A DNA stretch of 64,000 nt, from positions 1,922,001-1,986,000 of the forward strand of contig NZ_CP115396.1 in the NCBI RefSeq assembly GCF_027625995.1, written 5' to 3'. The first letter of the stretch is position 1, and every line of letters begins with the position of its first letter. Positions 38,578-47,254 of the stretch are shown piece by piece. The notes beneath the pieces are model-generated. The model worked only from the letters and a program-made list of their open reading frames with translations, was not told where the DNA came from and ran no database searches. Made by a program: the position numbers and the translations under genes. The stretch is from Hymenobacter yonginensis (lineage in GTDB: Bacteria > Bacteroidota > Bacteroidia > Cytophagales > Hymenobacteraceae).

Positions 38578-39249
38578 ATGCTGAAGACCCTCTGCCTGGC
38601 CGTTACGTTTCTGCTGCTGCTCACGGCCGCTGCGCCGCCCGCCGCGGCCCCCAGCTTCCGCATTGCCAAGCTGCACTACGGCGGCGGCGGCGACTGGTAC
38701 GCCAACAAAACCAGCCTGCCCAACCTCATCCGCTTCTGCAACCAGACGCTCAGCACCAACATGGCCCCCGACGAGGCCACCGTGGAGCTGGACTCGCCGG
38801 AGCTGCTCAGCTACCCGTTCGTGCACATGACCGGCCACGGCAACGTGCTCTTTTCCGATGCTGAGGCCAAAAACCTGCGCCGCTACCTGATGGGCGGCGG
38901 CTTCCTGCACATCGACGACAACTACGGCCTCGACAAGTTCATCCGGCCCGAGATGAAGAAGGTGTTTCCGGAGCTGGAGTTTGTGGAACTGCCCTTCTCC
39001 CACCCCATCTACCACCAGAAGTTTCAGTTTCCCAGAGGCTTGCCCAAAGTACACGAGCACGACGGCAAGCGCCCTCAGGGCTTTGGCCTGCTCTATAAGG
39101 GCCGGCTGGTGTGCTTCTACAGCTTTGAGTGCGACCTGGGCAACGGCTGGGAAGACCTGGGTACCTACCCCGAAGACACCCCCGCCACCCACGAGGCGGC
39201 TCTGAAGATGGGCGCCAACCTGGTAAGCTACGCCCTGACCCAGGACTAA
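38578..39249 (+). CDS. DUF4159-domain secreted protein
   Basis: A 223-residue protein with signal peptide MLKTLCLAVTFLLLLTAAAPP. The mature part begins FRIAKLHYGGGGDWYANKTSLPNLI and continues with YPFVHMTGHGNVLFSDAEA, RRYLMGGGFLHIDDNYG and FSHPIYH, the pattern of DUF4159, a glutamine-amidotransferase-like fold without known activity. It is 69 nt downstream of rsmE and may be co-transcribed. In other bacteria the domain accompanies large membrane proteins of MoxR/BatA-type clusters, none of which is present here. Confidence 0.85.
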   Translation: MLKTLCLAVTFLLLLTAAAPPAAAPSFRIAKLHYGGGGDWYANKTSLPNLIRFCNQTLSTNMAPDEATVELDSPELLSYPFVHMTGHGNVLFSDAEAKNLRRYLMGGGFLHIDDNYGLDKFIRPEMKKVFPELEFVELPFSHPIYHQKFQFPRGLPKVHEHDGKRPQGFGLLYKGRLVCFYSFECDLGNGWEDLGTYPEDTPATHEAALKMGANLVSYALTQD

Positions 39250-39402
39250 GTCCCGCCGCATAATTCTGCCTCCGTTTCTGTGGGTAGCCGGCCAGCCGCC
39301 CGGGCTGGCTGGGCCTGGGCGGCTGGCCGGCATTTTTTTGGCAAAACGCGGCACCTCGGGCGGCTTTGCCGTAGTTTTAGTGTTTCAATTCCGACCCTCT
39401 GT

Positions 39403-39981
39403 ATGCCGCCTGCTTTGCAAGCGCCAGGGATTCTGTCCCGGCTGCGCACCGAAACCCGCCCCTCCCACGACGCCGTCGAGCTGAACCCGTTCAACCAGGC
39501 CCTGGCCGCCGGCACCGTCACGGCGGCCGATACGGCGCAGTTTCTGGCCCGCATGCACGGCATCATCGCCCCTTTTGAAGCCCAGCTGCGGCAGCACGCC
39601 GCCGACTTCGGCCCCACCTGGGAGCTGAACGAGCGGTTTCGCGCCCACTTCATCCTCGCAGACCTGCACCACTTGGGCTACGCGGGCACCCCGCCGCTGT
39701 GCCCCGGGTTTCCGGTGCTGGCCACCAGGCCGGCCTTGCTGGGCGCGCTCTACGTGCTGGAAGGCTCCACGCTGGGCGGCCAGGTGATTGCTCGCCAGCT
39801 CAGCAAGGCCGGCATTCCCGCCTCCCGCTACTTCCAGGGCTACGGCCCGCTCACCGGCCCCCGCTGGAAAGCCTTCTGCCAGCTCCTGACCGAGGCCACC
39901 ACCGAGGAAAACGAGCAGGAAATAGTAGATTCGGCCATTACCCTTTTCACCACCCTTGCTGCATGGCTCAATCGTCCGTAA
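39403..39981 (+). CDS. bphO: Biliverdin-producing heme oxygenase of a bacteriophytochrome operon
   Basis: Opens heme to biliverdin, the chromophore for the phytochrome encoded by the next gene. The 192 residues show LRTETRPSHDAVELNPF, with His as the probable proximal heme ligand, and ALYVLEGSTLGGQVIARQL, the glycine-rich distal-helix motif seen in BphO-type enzymes. The stop overlaps the bacteriophytochrome start by 19 nt, so synthesis of chromophore enzyme and photoreceptor is coupled. ATG 39403 was chosen since the conserved part begins soon after. Confidence 0.9.
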   Translation: MPPALQAPGILSRLRTETRPSHDAVELNPFNQALAAGTVTAADTAQFLARMHGIIAPFEAQLRQHAADFGPTWELNERFRAHFILADLHHLGYAGTPPLCPGFPVLATRPALLGALYVLEGSTLGGQVIARQLSKAGIPASRYFQGYGPLTGPRWKAFCQLLTEATTEENEQEIVDSAITLFTTLAAWLNRP

Positions 39982-42278
39982 GCTACTTCGACGAAAACCT
40001 TCTGGCCTCGGACATCACGCTTACCAACTGCGACCGGGAGCCCATCCATATTCCAGGCCTGATCCAGCCCTATGGCTTTCTGCTGTGCCTCGACGAGCAT
40101 ACCCGCCGCATCGTGCAGACCAGCGCCAACGTAGAGCCGGTGCTGGGTTTGGCGCCGCCCGCCCTGCTGGGTGCGGGGCTGGAGCTGCTGCTGGACGCGG
40201 CGTATCTGGCCGAAGTAGACGCCCTGTGGCCTACTCTCACCGAAACGGCCCGCCTGCTGGGCGTGCGCCTCACCGGGGTGGCGGGCCAGCCCTTTTACAA
40301 GCTGATTCTGCACCGCCACGATGGCTTAGTGTGGGTGGAAGGCGAGCCGGTGGCCGAAGCCGGCAACAATGCCTTCGACCTGCCCGCCCTCAACCTGACC
40401 ATGGGCCAGCTGCTGGCCGCCGACAGCGTGCTCGAATGCTGCCAGATTGCGGCTGAGCAGGTACAGGCCCTCACCGGCTTCGACCGGGTGGCCATCTACC
40501 GGTTTGCGCCCGACGACAGCGGCGAGGTGATTGCCGAAGCCATCCGCCCCGACCTGGCCCCGTGGCTGGGGCTGCGCTACCCGGCCTCCGACATTCCGCG
40601 GCAGGCCCGGGCCATGTACCTCAAAAACTGGCTGCGCTTCATTCCCGATGCCCGCTACCAGCCCGTGCCGCTGGTGCCCACCCTGCGCCCCGGCGCCTCC
40701 CGCCCCCCCGACATGACCTACGCCGTGCTGCGGAGCGTGTCGCCCATCCATCTGGAGTACCTGCACAACCTGGGCTCGGCCGCCACCATGACCATTTCCC
40801 TGATCCGGGAAGGCGCGCTGTGGGGCATGATTACCTGCCACCACGAAACGCCGCGGCTGGTAAGCTACGAGCTGCGCGAGCTGTGCCAATTCATCGGCAA
40901 AACCCTGTCGATGCTGCTCAGGTCAAAGGAGCAGCAGGACGAGCAAAGCTACCGGCAGCATGTGCGGGAGCACCAAGCCCGTTTGTTCGAGCTGGTCACG
41001 GTCGACAGCAGCTTCACAACCGAGCTGGCGCACTACACGCCCACGTTGCTGGACATGTTCCGGTGCGGCGGCGCGGCCATCTGCTACGGCGGCGAAATAA
41101 CCCGCCTGGGCCAGACGCCCGATGAGCCCCAGATAGCCGCCCTGGTAGCCTGGCTCGATGCGCACAACCGCCAGCCCATTTTTCACACAGATTCCTACCC
41201 CCGGTTGAACCCAGCTGGCCGCGACATCCGGGAAACGGCCAGCGGCATCCTGGCCATTTCCCTGTCGCAGGCGCCGGGCGAGTACATCCTCTGGTTCCGC
41301 CCCGAGCAGGTGCAGACCGTAACCTGGGCCGGCCGCCACGAAAAACCCGTCACGCTGGCCGACGGGCAGGTATTTCTGTCGCCGCGCCAGTCGTTTGAGG
41401 CCTGGAAGCAGCTGGTGGAAGAAACGGCCGCGCCCTGGCAGTCGTTTGAGCTGGAAGCCGCCGCCGCCGTCCGGCAGCACATTTCCGATGTACGCCTGAA
41501 GCGGTTTCAGGCCCTGGAGCAGCACGCCACCGACCTGGCCCGCCTCAACACCGAGCTGGAGCGCAGCAACGAAGAGCTGGACTCGTTTGCCTACGTGGCC
41601 TCCCACGACCTCAAGGAGCCACTGCGGGGCATCCACAACTACGCGCTGTTTCTGCTGGAAGACTACGCCGACGTGCTGGACGCGGAAGGCGTCAGCAAGC
41701 TTCAGACGCTGGTCCGGCTCAGCCAGCGCATGGAAGGCCTCATCGAGTCGCTGCTGCAGCTCTCCCGCGTGGGCCGCCTCGACCTGAGCCTGGAGGAAGT
41801 GTCGCTGGCGGAGGTGCTGGCGGCGGTGGTGGATCTGCTGTATCCACGCATCGCCGAAACCGGCACCACGGTGCACGTGCTCGACAACCTGCCCACCGTG
41901 CGCGCCGACCGGGTGCGCCTGCAGGAGCTGTTCAACAACCTGCTGACCAACGCCATGCGCTACAACCTCTCGGAGCAGAAGTTTGTGGAGATTGGCCAGG
42001 CGCCCGACACCGCACGCGGCCCCCAGGGCACCGGCGACACGGCCGACTACCACGTATTTTACGTACGCGACAATGGCATCGGCATTGCCCGCAAACACCA
42101 CGAAAGCATCTTCCGGATTTTCAAGCGTCTGCACGCGCAGGACAAATTTGAGGGCGGTACCGGAGCGGGCCTGGCCATTGCCAGAAAAATGGTGGAAAAG
42201 CACGATGGCGAGCTGTGGGTGGAGTCTGAGCTAGGGCAAGGCGCTACTTTTTATTTTTCGATTTCCAAGCACCTGTAA
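39963..42278 (+). CDS. bphP: Bacteriophytochrome sensor histidine kinase
   Basis: Red/far-red photoreceptor kinase; 771 residues. Cys23 in TLTNCDREPIHIPGLIQP is the biliverdin attachment site used by bacteriophytochromes. Domains in order are PAS (about 23-130), GAF (about 145-315, with GFDRVAIYRFAPDDSGEV and PASDIPRQARAMY), PHY (about 330-500), HisKA (SFAYVASHDLKEPLRGI, phospho-acceptor His near 547) and HATPase_c (FNNLLTNAMRYN, VRDNGIGIARKHHESIFRIF, GTGAGLAIARKMVE). It is soluble. It lies between bphO and a single-domain response regulator that starts directly after its stop codon. Confidence 0.96.
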   Translation: MAQSSVSYFDENLLASDITLTNCDREPIHIPGLIQPYGFLLCLDEHTRRIVQTSANVEPVLGLAPPALLGAGLELLLDAAYLAEVDALWPTLTETARLLGVRLTGVAGQPFYKLILHRHDGLVWVEGEPVAEAGNNAFDLPALNLTMGQLLAADSVLECCQIAAEQVQALTGFDRVAIYRFAPDDSGEVIAEAIRPDLAPWLGLRYPASDIPRQARAMYLKNWLRFIPDARYQPVPLVPTLRPGASRPPDMTYAVLRSVSPIHLEYLHNLGSAATMTISLIREGALWGMITCHHETPRLVSYELRELCQFIGKTLSMLLRSKEQQDEQSYRQHVREHQARLFELVTVDSSFTTELAHYTPTLLDMFRCGGAAICYGGEITRLGQTPDEPQIAALVAWLDAHNRQPIFHTDSYPRLNPAGRDIRETASGILAISLSQAPGEYILWFRPEQVQTVTWAGRHEKPVTLADGQVFLSPRQSFEAWKQLVEETAAPWQSFELEAAAAVRQHISDVRLKRFQALEQHATDLARLNTELERSNEELDSFAYVASHDLKEPLRGIHNYALFLLEDYADVLDAEGVSKLQTLVRLSQRMEGLIESLLQLSRVGRLDLSLEEVSLAEVLAAVVDLLYPRIAETGTTVHVLDNLPTVRADRVRLQELFNNLLTNAMRYNLSEQKFVEIGQAPDTARGPQGTGDTADYHVFYVRDNGIGIARKHHESIFRIFKRLHAQDKFEGGTGAGLAIARKMVEKHDGELWVESELGQGATFYFSISKHL

Positions 42279-42725
42279 ATGAAAGCCTCTCCTTTTGCTC
42301 CCATCCTGATTGTCGACGACAATGCGGAAGATTTTACGGCCCTGAACCGGGCCTTCCGCAAAAACGACGTGCGCCACCCGGTGGTGCGGTGCGAAGACGG
42401 CGACCAGGCCCTGGAATACCTGCAGGGCTACGGCCGCCACCCGGCCTGGCCCAGTGTGCTGCCCAGCATCATCCTGCTCGATCTGAATATGCCTGGCACC
42501 GACGGCCAGGCAGTGCTATCCGTGCTCAAGCACGACGCCGTGCTGCGCACCATCCCGGTTATCGTTTTCACGACTTCCGCCAATATCCGCGACATTGCCG
42601 AGTGCTACCGCCTGGGGGCCAACAGCTACCTGACCAAGCCCATCGAATACCACATGCTGGAAGAAAAAATAGGGCTTATTGCCCGGTATTGGCTGGATTC
42701 GTCTGAACTATATCCTGTTAGCTAG
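42279..42725 (+). CDS. Single-domain response regulator (Rcp1-like)
   Basis: A 148-residue receiver with no output domain, as in Rcp1-type regulators that accompany phytochromes. Acidic pocket ILIVDDNAEDF, phospho-acceptor Asp in SIILLDLNMPG, Thr/Ser switch VIVFTTSAN and Lys in SYLTKPIEY. The start codon directly follows the bphP stop, so it is the obvious phosphotransfer partner of the phytochrome. Confidence 0.93.
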   Translation: MKASPFAPILIVDDNAEDFTALNRAFRKNDVRHPVVRCEDGDQALEYLQGYGRHPAWPSVLPSIILLDLNMPGTDGQAVLSVLKHDAVLRTIPVIVFTTSANIRDIAECYRLGANSYLTKPIEYHMLEEKIGLIARYWLDSSELYPVS

Positions 42726-42731
42726 CGCACT

Positions 42732-43976
42732 GTGAAGCGTATTCTGCTCATCGACGACAACCCCGAAGACCGGATGCTGTACCGGCGCTATCTGGGCCAG
42801 CAGGTAGGCCACGAGCGGCTGGAAATTGCCGAAGCCTCCTCGGGCGAAGACGGCCTTGAGCTGTTCCGCCAGCTCCGCCCCGATTGCATCCTGCTCGACT
42901 ACAACCTGCCTGACACCGACGGCTTGGACATGCTCACGCAGCTAAGCCAGCTGGCCCCGCCCGAAACCCTGTGCGTGGTGATGATTACGGGCGGCGGCAA
43001 CGAGTCCATTGCGGTGCGGGCCCTCAACAACGGCGCCCTCGACTACCTCGTCAAGCAGCACTTCGACCGGGAGCTGCTCTACAAAACGGTGGTCTACGCC
43101 ATCGAGAAAAACGAGTGGCGGCAGTACCAGAACCGCTACCATGCCGAAATCCAGACCATGAACCGCCAGCTGCGCGACTCGCTGGCGGAGCTGACCCACA
43201 CCCGGCAGGCCCTGCACAGCAAGAACGCCGAGCTGACGGCCGCCAACGACCAGATAACGGCGCGCAACCAGCAGCTGGCCCGCAGCAACCAGGACCTGGA
43301 CAACTTCGTGTACGCCGCCAGCCACGACCTCAAGCAGCCCGTCAACAACCTGCAGGGCCTGTTTGAGGAGCTGCGCCGCACCGCCGTGGTGCAGGAGCCC
43401 GATGCGGCTACCATCATGCGCCTGCTGGAAGAGTCGCTGCACAGCCTGTCCACCACCATCAACGACCTGGCCGCCGTGGTGCAGGAGCAGCGGCCAGCCA
43501 GTCCACCCGTCAGCGAGTCGGTCAACCTGGCCGAGCTCACGGCCGATGTTATGCAGGCCCTGCGCCCACAGATCTTAACCACGCGGGCACGCATCAGCAC
43601 CGATTTTTCGGCCCTGACGCAGCTGCAGTACGTCCGGATCAACCTGCGAACCATTCTGCTCAACCTATTGGGCAACGCGCTGAAATACCGCCACCCCGCC
43701 CGGCCCCCGCACATACAGCTGCGGGCGTATCAGGACGGCGGGCAGCCGGTGCTGGAAGTGCAGGACAATGGCCTGGGCCTCAATCTGGAGCGCCACGGGG
43801 CCGAGCTGTTTCATCTCTTCCGGCGCTTCCACCCGCAGACGGCAGAGGGTACCGGGGTCGGTCTGTTTCTGGTCAACCGGCTGGTGGAAGGGCCTGGCGG
43901 CCACATCGAAGTGGAAAGCCAGGAAGACTGCGGCACCACGTTCCGGCTGTTTCTGCAGAACGACAGCCAGGCATAA
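42732..43976 (+). CDS. Receiver-histidine kinase (N-terminal REC, C-terminal kinase)
   Basis: A 414-residue soluble protein. The N-terminal receiver spans about 1-120 (ILLIDDNPEDRML, CILLDYNLPDTDG, VMITGGGNES, LVKQHFDRELL). A coiled coil at about 130-190 (LRDSLAELTHTRQALHSKN, NDQITARNQQLARSNQDL) leads to HisKA (FVYAASHDLKQPVNNLQGL) and HATPase_c (LLNLLGNALKYR, VQDNGLGLNLERHG, GTGVGLFLVNRLVEG). This inverted order suggests a kinase whose activity is set by phosphorylation of its own receiver, so it may relay the phytochrome signal. GTG start, 6 nt after the previous stop. No DNA-binding output is encoded in the operon. Confidence 0.93.
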   Translation: MKRILLIDDNPEDRMLYRRYLGQQVGHERLEIAEASSGEDGLELFRQLRPDCILLDYNLPDTDGLDMLTQLSQLAPPETLCVVMITGGGNESIAVRALNNGALDYLVKQHFDRELLYKTVVYAIEKNEWRQYQNRYHAEIQTMNRQLRDSLAELTHTRQALHSKNAELTAANDQITARNQQLARSNQDLDNFVYAASHDLKQPVNNLQGLFEELRRTAVVQEPDAATIMRLLEESLHSLSTTINDLAAVVQEQRPASPPVSESVNLAELTADVMQALRPQILTTRARISTDFSALTQLQYVRINLRTILLNLLGNALKYRHPARPPHIQLRAYQDGGQPVLEVQDNGLGLNLERHGAELFHLFRRFHPQTAEGTGVGLFLVNRLVEGPGGHIEVESQEDCGTTFRLFLQNDSQA

Positions 43977-44063
43977 CCCGCTGGTGCTACCGGCTCACCG
44001 CACCAATAAGCTCAGCGCCTGCGAGGAAAAAAAGCAGAACGCCCAGCTATAAGTTAAAAAAAT

Positions 44064-44086
44064 AACACGCTAGATAATAGCGCGTT
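44064..44086. terminator. Weak hairpin between convergent genes
   Basis: AACACGCTA and TAGCGCGTT pair with one mismatch around a 5-nt loop, preceded by an A run. It could end the phytochrome operon and the convergent gene at 44098. Confidence 0.4.
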
Positions 44087-44097
44087 ACCCATATCAG

Positions 44098-44634
44098 TTA
44101 AAACCGACGCTGCAGGATTTCGCTTAGCACGAAAGCAGCCCGCAGGTCGGCCGGATTGCGCAGCAGATCGGTGACGGTGGCCCGGGCGGGCTCCTGGGCG
44201 CGGGCCTGCTGGCGGGTCCAATAGTCGGCGGGCTCGTGGGGGCGGCGGCTGGCGCGGGGCTGGCTGGCGGCCCGGCGCGCCTCGTGCAGCGGCACCTCCA
44301 GCGACCGGGCCTCCGGCGTGGTTTCCAGCGAAGCGGCCATCGGCTGGCGTTGTTCTAGGCTGCGGGCCGGGGCGGCCGTTTCACGCGGCAAAGGCCGGCC
44401 GGCCGGCGTCGTTTGCTCGGCCGCGGCCGGGGTGGCAGTAGCGGGACGGTTGCCGGCCTGCATCTGCTTCAGCAGTTCCTCAAACGAGGCGGCCGGCAAC
44501 GGCGGCACCTGGCGCGTGCGCGGTGGGCGCTGCTGCTGCTCACGGGCCGTGGTAGCCCGGGCCTTCTGCACCATCCGCCAGATAAACACGCCCAACCCCA
44601 GCACTATCCAGAGCAATGTCTGCAGCTTTTCCAT
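44098..44634 (-). CDS. Small membrane-anchored protein with disordered middle
   Basis: A 178-residue protein. An N-terminal membrane helix (LQTLLWIVLGLGVFIWRMV) is followed by a long Arg/Pro/Ala/Gln-rich segment and a short conserved-looking C-terminus, LLRNPADLRAAFVLSEILQRRF. This layout recurs in Bacteroidota proteins of unknown function. It is the last gene of a minus-strand run with acyltransferase, patatin and MBL hydrolase genes, suggesting an envelope role. Confidence 0.7.
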   Translation of the reverse strand: MEKLQTLLWIVLGLGVFIWRMVQKARATTAREQQQRPPRTRQVPPLPAASFEELLKQMQAGNRPATATPAAAEQTTPAGRPLPRETAAPARSLEQRQPMAASLETTPEARSLEVPLHEARRAASQPRASRRPHEPADYWTRQQARAQEPARATVTDLLRNPADLRAAFVLSEILQRRF

Positions 44635-44690
44635 GATTTTGGCCTGAACAACTGGTTTAGGAAGGAACAGCAGGGCCGCGCCCTACTCAC

Positions 44691-45263
44691 TTAGCGTACG
44701 CCTTTCTCTGGGAAGCGGCCCTGCTTGGTGCGGTAGAAGGCCTTGATTTCCTCCAGATCCTTCTCGTAGTCGCCGGTGGGCCAGAAGGCGGGGCCCACTC
44801 CGGCCTCCTTGTTTTTGTAATCGAGGTAGCCGAGCTGGATGGGCACCCCGGCCCCCACCGCGGCGTGGTAGAAGCCTTTGCGCCATTTGGGCTGGTACGA
44901 GCGGGTACCCTCGGGCGTAATCAGAATCACCAGCTCATCGTGTTCCTTAAACAGCTGCACCATACCATCTACGAGGCTGTTGTTGCGGCTGCGGTCTACG
45001 GCCAGGCCGCCCAGACCACGCACCAGCGCGCCCAATACCGGAATGGTGGTCCACTCCTTTTTGATGGTGAGCTTCACGTCCACGTCCATCAGAAAAAACG
45101 CGGCCCGCGCGAAGATGAAGTCCCAGTTGCTGGTGTGCGGCGCGGCAATCATCATGCTTTTCTTGATGTCGGCGGGCACCCGTGGCCCCAGCCGCCAGCC
45201 CGCTACCGCGAAAATGGCTTTGGAAATGTAGTACCAGAACGTAGAGGTTTTGCGAGCGGCCAT
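44691..45263 (-). CDS. Lysophospholipid acyltransferase-like protein
   Basis: PlsC-superfamily acyltransferase; 190 residues. The catalytic HX4D is in AAPHTSNWDFIFARA, and the phosphate-binding motif is LVILITPEGTRSYQPKW. FAVAGWRLGPRV near the N-terminus is a membrane-associated segment. Compared with full PlsC proteins it is short, like the compact group found in Bacteroidota. Acceptor and acyl donor are unknown. It is 84 nt downstream of the patatin gene and 56 nt upstream of the membrane protein gene. Confidence 0.88.
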   Translation of the reverse strand: MAARKTSTFWYYISKAIFAVAGWRLGPRVPADIKKSMMIAAPHTSNWDFIFARAAFFLMDVDVKLTIKKEWTTIPVLGALVRGLGGLAVDRSRNNSLVDGMVQLFKEHDELVILITPEGTRSYQPKWRKGFYHAAVGAGVPIQLGYLDYKNKEAGVGPAFWPTGDYEKDLEEIKAFYRTKQGRFPEKGVR

Positions 45264-45347
45264 GCAGAAAGAAGCGGAAATAAAGTGGTAGCGGCGGAAT
45301 GCCGGAACTGCCGGAAGCCAAAACTAGGAAAATGTAAGGTAAGCCGC

Positions 45348-46187
45348 TTACTCCGGCTCTGGCGAATCGGCCGGCGCGGTTAGCAGCGCCCGCAGCGCCA
45401 GGGCCTGCGCCAGCGTGTAGCGGTAGCCGATATCGAACAGCTCCTGCCCGCGCCGGTAGTCCAGCGGGCGGTAGGCGCGCAGCTCCGGCGGCTCCAGCAG
45501 CAGCTGGCACTGCTGCTTGCTGAGGGTGCTGTTGGCTCCGATAATCAGGTTGAGGGTGCGTTCCACTAGGTTGCGGAAGCCTGTAATCCGCCCGCCCGTG
45601 TTGGTAGGAATGCAGTTGACGGCCACCACCGGCCAGCCCCGGCCCAGCAGCGCATCCACGGGCAGGTTGTTAAGCAGGCCCCCATCGGCCAGCTGCCGGC
45701 CCTGGTACTCAATGGGCCGGTACAGCACCGGCACCGCCGACGAGCCCAGCAGCGGCGGAATCAGCAGGCCCTGCGAAAAATGCACCGACGCCCCGGCCGT
45801 CAGGTCGGTGGCCACCAGCGTCAGGGGCAGGCGCAGGCTCTCGAAGGTGCAGCCGGCCCCCAGATGCCGGGCAAATAGCGCCTCCACCGCCCCCAGTTGC
45901 AGCAGCCCGTAACGGCTGAAAGCCATCCGGGTGAGCCGCGTGATGCTGACGCCCATAAACAGCTGCAGAATCTCGCGGGGCGCAAACCCGGCCGCGTAAA
46001 ACGCCCCTACAATGGCCCCCGACGATACGCCGGCCAGCGCCGCTACCGGCAGCGCCAGCTCGTCGAGGGCGGCCAGCACGCCCAGGTGGGCCAAGCCGCG
46101 CGCCCCTCCCCCCGACAAGGCCAAAGCCAGGCCGGGAGGCGTTGCTGAAGGTTGGCTGGTGCTTATTGGCTTCTCGGTCAGTGTCAC
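45348..46187 (-). CDS. Patatin-like phospholipase
   Basis: Lipid acyl hydrolase with a Ser-Asp dyad; 279 residues. Oxyanion motif LALSGGGARGLAHLGVL, nucleophile elbow AGVSSGAIVGAFYAAG (GxSxG) and catalytic Asp in LADGGLLNNLPV. It has no signal peptide, like the RssA-type cytoplasmic patatins. The start is GTG, followed by a Ser/Thr/Pro-rich lead of about 17 residues. It is grouped with an acyltransferase and accA, so a membrane-lipid turnover role is likely. Confidence 0.92.
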   Translation of the reverse strand: MTLTEKPISTSQPSATPPGLALALSGGGARGLAHLGVLAALDELALPVAALAGVSSGAIVGAFYAAGFAPREILQLFMGVSITRLTRMAFSRYGLLQLGAVEALFARHLGAGCTFESLRLPLTLVATDLTAGASVHFSQGLLIPPLLGSSAVPVLYRPIEYQGRQLADGGLLNNLPVDALLGRGWPVVAVNCIPTNTGGRITGFRNLVERTLNLIIGANSTLSKQQCQLLLEPPELRAYRPLDYRRGQELFDIGYRYTLAQALALRALLTAPADSPEPE

Positions 46188-46250
46188 GGTGCCGGTAGTG
46201 CTAGTATCAACTCACAACGAAAACCCACTGCCAAAAGGCGAAAAACGACC

Positions 46251-47099
46251 TTACAGATCCGACAGTTTGAACGTATCGGCCAGACGCACGCCTTTTTCGG
46301 TGTGCTGCACCGTGCAGCACTCGTGGGCGGCATCGTGCTCCAGCACCAGCACCCAGTTTTCGTCGGCGGCGCGGCGCAGCACCTGCTCCTTTTCGGTGAG
46401 GGTCTGCAGGGGGCGCACGTCGTAGCCCATCACGTAGGGCAGCGGAATGTGGGCGGCGCTGGGCAGCAGGTCGGCCATGAAGGCCAGTTTGCTGCCTTTG
46501 TAGTCGAGCAGCGGCACCATCATCTTTTCGGTATGGCCGTCGGCGAAGATGATTTCCCGCACAGCGCCCAGTTCAGCCGGCACATCGGCGGCCGAATCAA
46601 TAAAGCGCAGGTGGCCGCTTTCCTGGATGGGCAGAATGTTTTCCTTCAGAAAGCTGGCTTTTTCGCGGGCGTTAGGCGTCACGGCCCAGTCCCAGTGGCT
46701 TTGGTTGCTCCAATAGGTGGCGTTCGGGAAGGCCAGCTCCAACTGGCCGGCAGCCGTGCGCACCACCGAGCCGCCGCAGTGGTCGAAGTGCAGGTGCGTC
46801 AGCAGCACGTCGGTGATATCCGCCGAGGTGTAGCCCAGGCGGCGCAGCGACTTTTCCAGCGTGTCGTCGCCGTGCAGGTAGAAATGGCCCCGGAACTTCT
46901 CGTCCTGCTTCTCCCCGATGCCGTTGTCAATCAGCAGCAGCCGGCCGTTGTCTTCCACCAGCAGGCAGCGCATGGCCCAGGTGCACATGTTGTTGGCGTC
47001 GGCGGGCACCAGCTTCTGCCACATGCTTTTGGGCACCACGCCAAACATGGCGCCGCCATCGAGTTTAAACAGGCCGGTATCGAGGGTATGAACGGTCAT
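46251..47099 (-). CDS. MBL-fold metallo-hydrolase
   Basis: Metallo-beta-lactamase fold; 282 residues, cytoplasmic. The metal motif is LLTHLHFDHCGGSV (HxHxDH). Further ligands are expected in FADGHTEKMMVPLL and in the Asp of LAFMADLLPSAAHIP, with the last His in VLEHDAA. The pattern resembles lactonase-like or uncharacterised hydrolase groups; no RNase or glyoxalase signature is seen. Substrate unknown. Confidence 0.9.
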   Translation of the reverse strand: MTVHTLDTGLFKLDGGAMFGVVPKSMWQKLVPADANNMCTWAMRCLLVEDNGRLLLIDNGIGEKQDEKFRGHFYLHGDDTLEKSLRRLGYTSADITDVLLTHLHFDHCGGSVVRTAAGQLELAFPNATYWSNQSHWDWAVTPNAREKASFLKENILPIQESGHLRFIDSAADVPAELGAVREIIFADGHTEKMMVPLLDYKGSKLAFMADLLPSAAHIPLPYVMGYDVRPLQTLTEKEQVLRRAADENWVLVLEHDAAHECCTVQHTEKGVRLADTFKLSDL

Positions 47100-47141
47100 G
47101 GGAATTGGGTTGGGAGGGATTCAGTAGGCGAATAAATGAAA

Positions 47142-47241
47142 AAAGCACGTCATGCCGAGCGGAGCGAAGCATCCCGCCAGTGTAGTAACTGATTGTACCA
47201 CACTGGCGAGATGCTTCGCTCCGCTCGGCATGACGTGCTTT
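47142..47241. repeat. Dispersed palindromic element, family C, copy 3 (41-bp arms)
   Basis: Arms at 47142-47182 and 47201-47241 (AAAGCACGTCATGCCGAGCG and GAGCGAAGCATC inward) are complementary with one mismatch. It stands between accA and the MBL gene, both on the minus strand, and may act as a terminator or mRNA stabiliser. Confidence 0.8.
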
Positions 47242-47254
47242 GGGTGCTTGTGTT

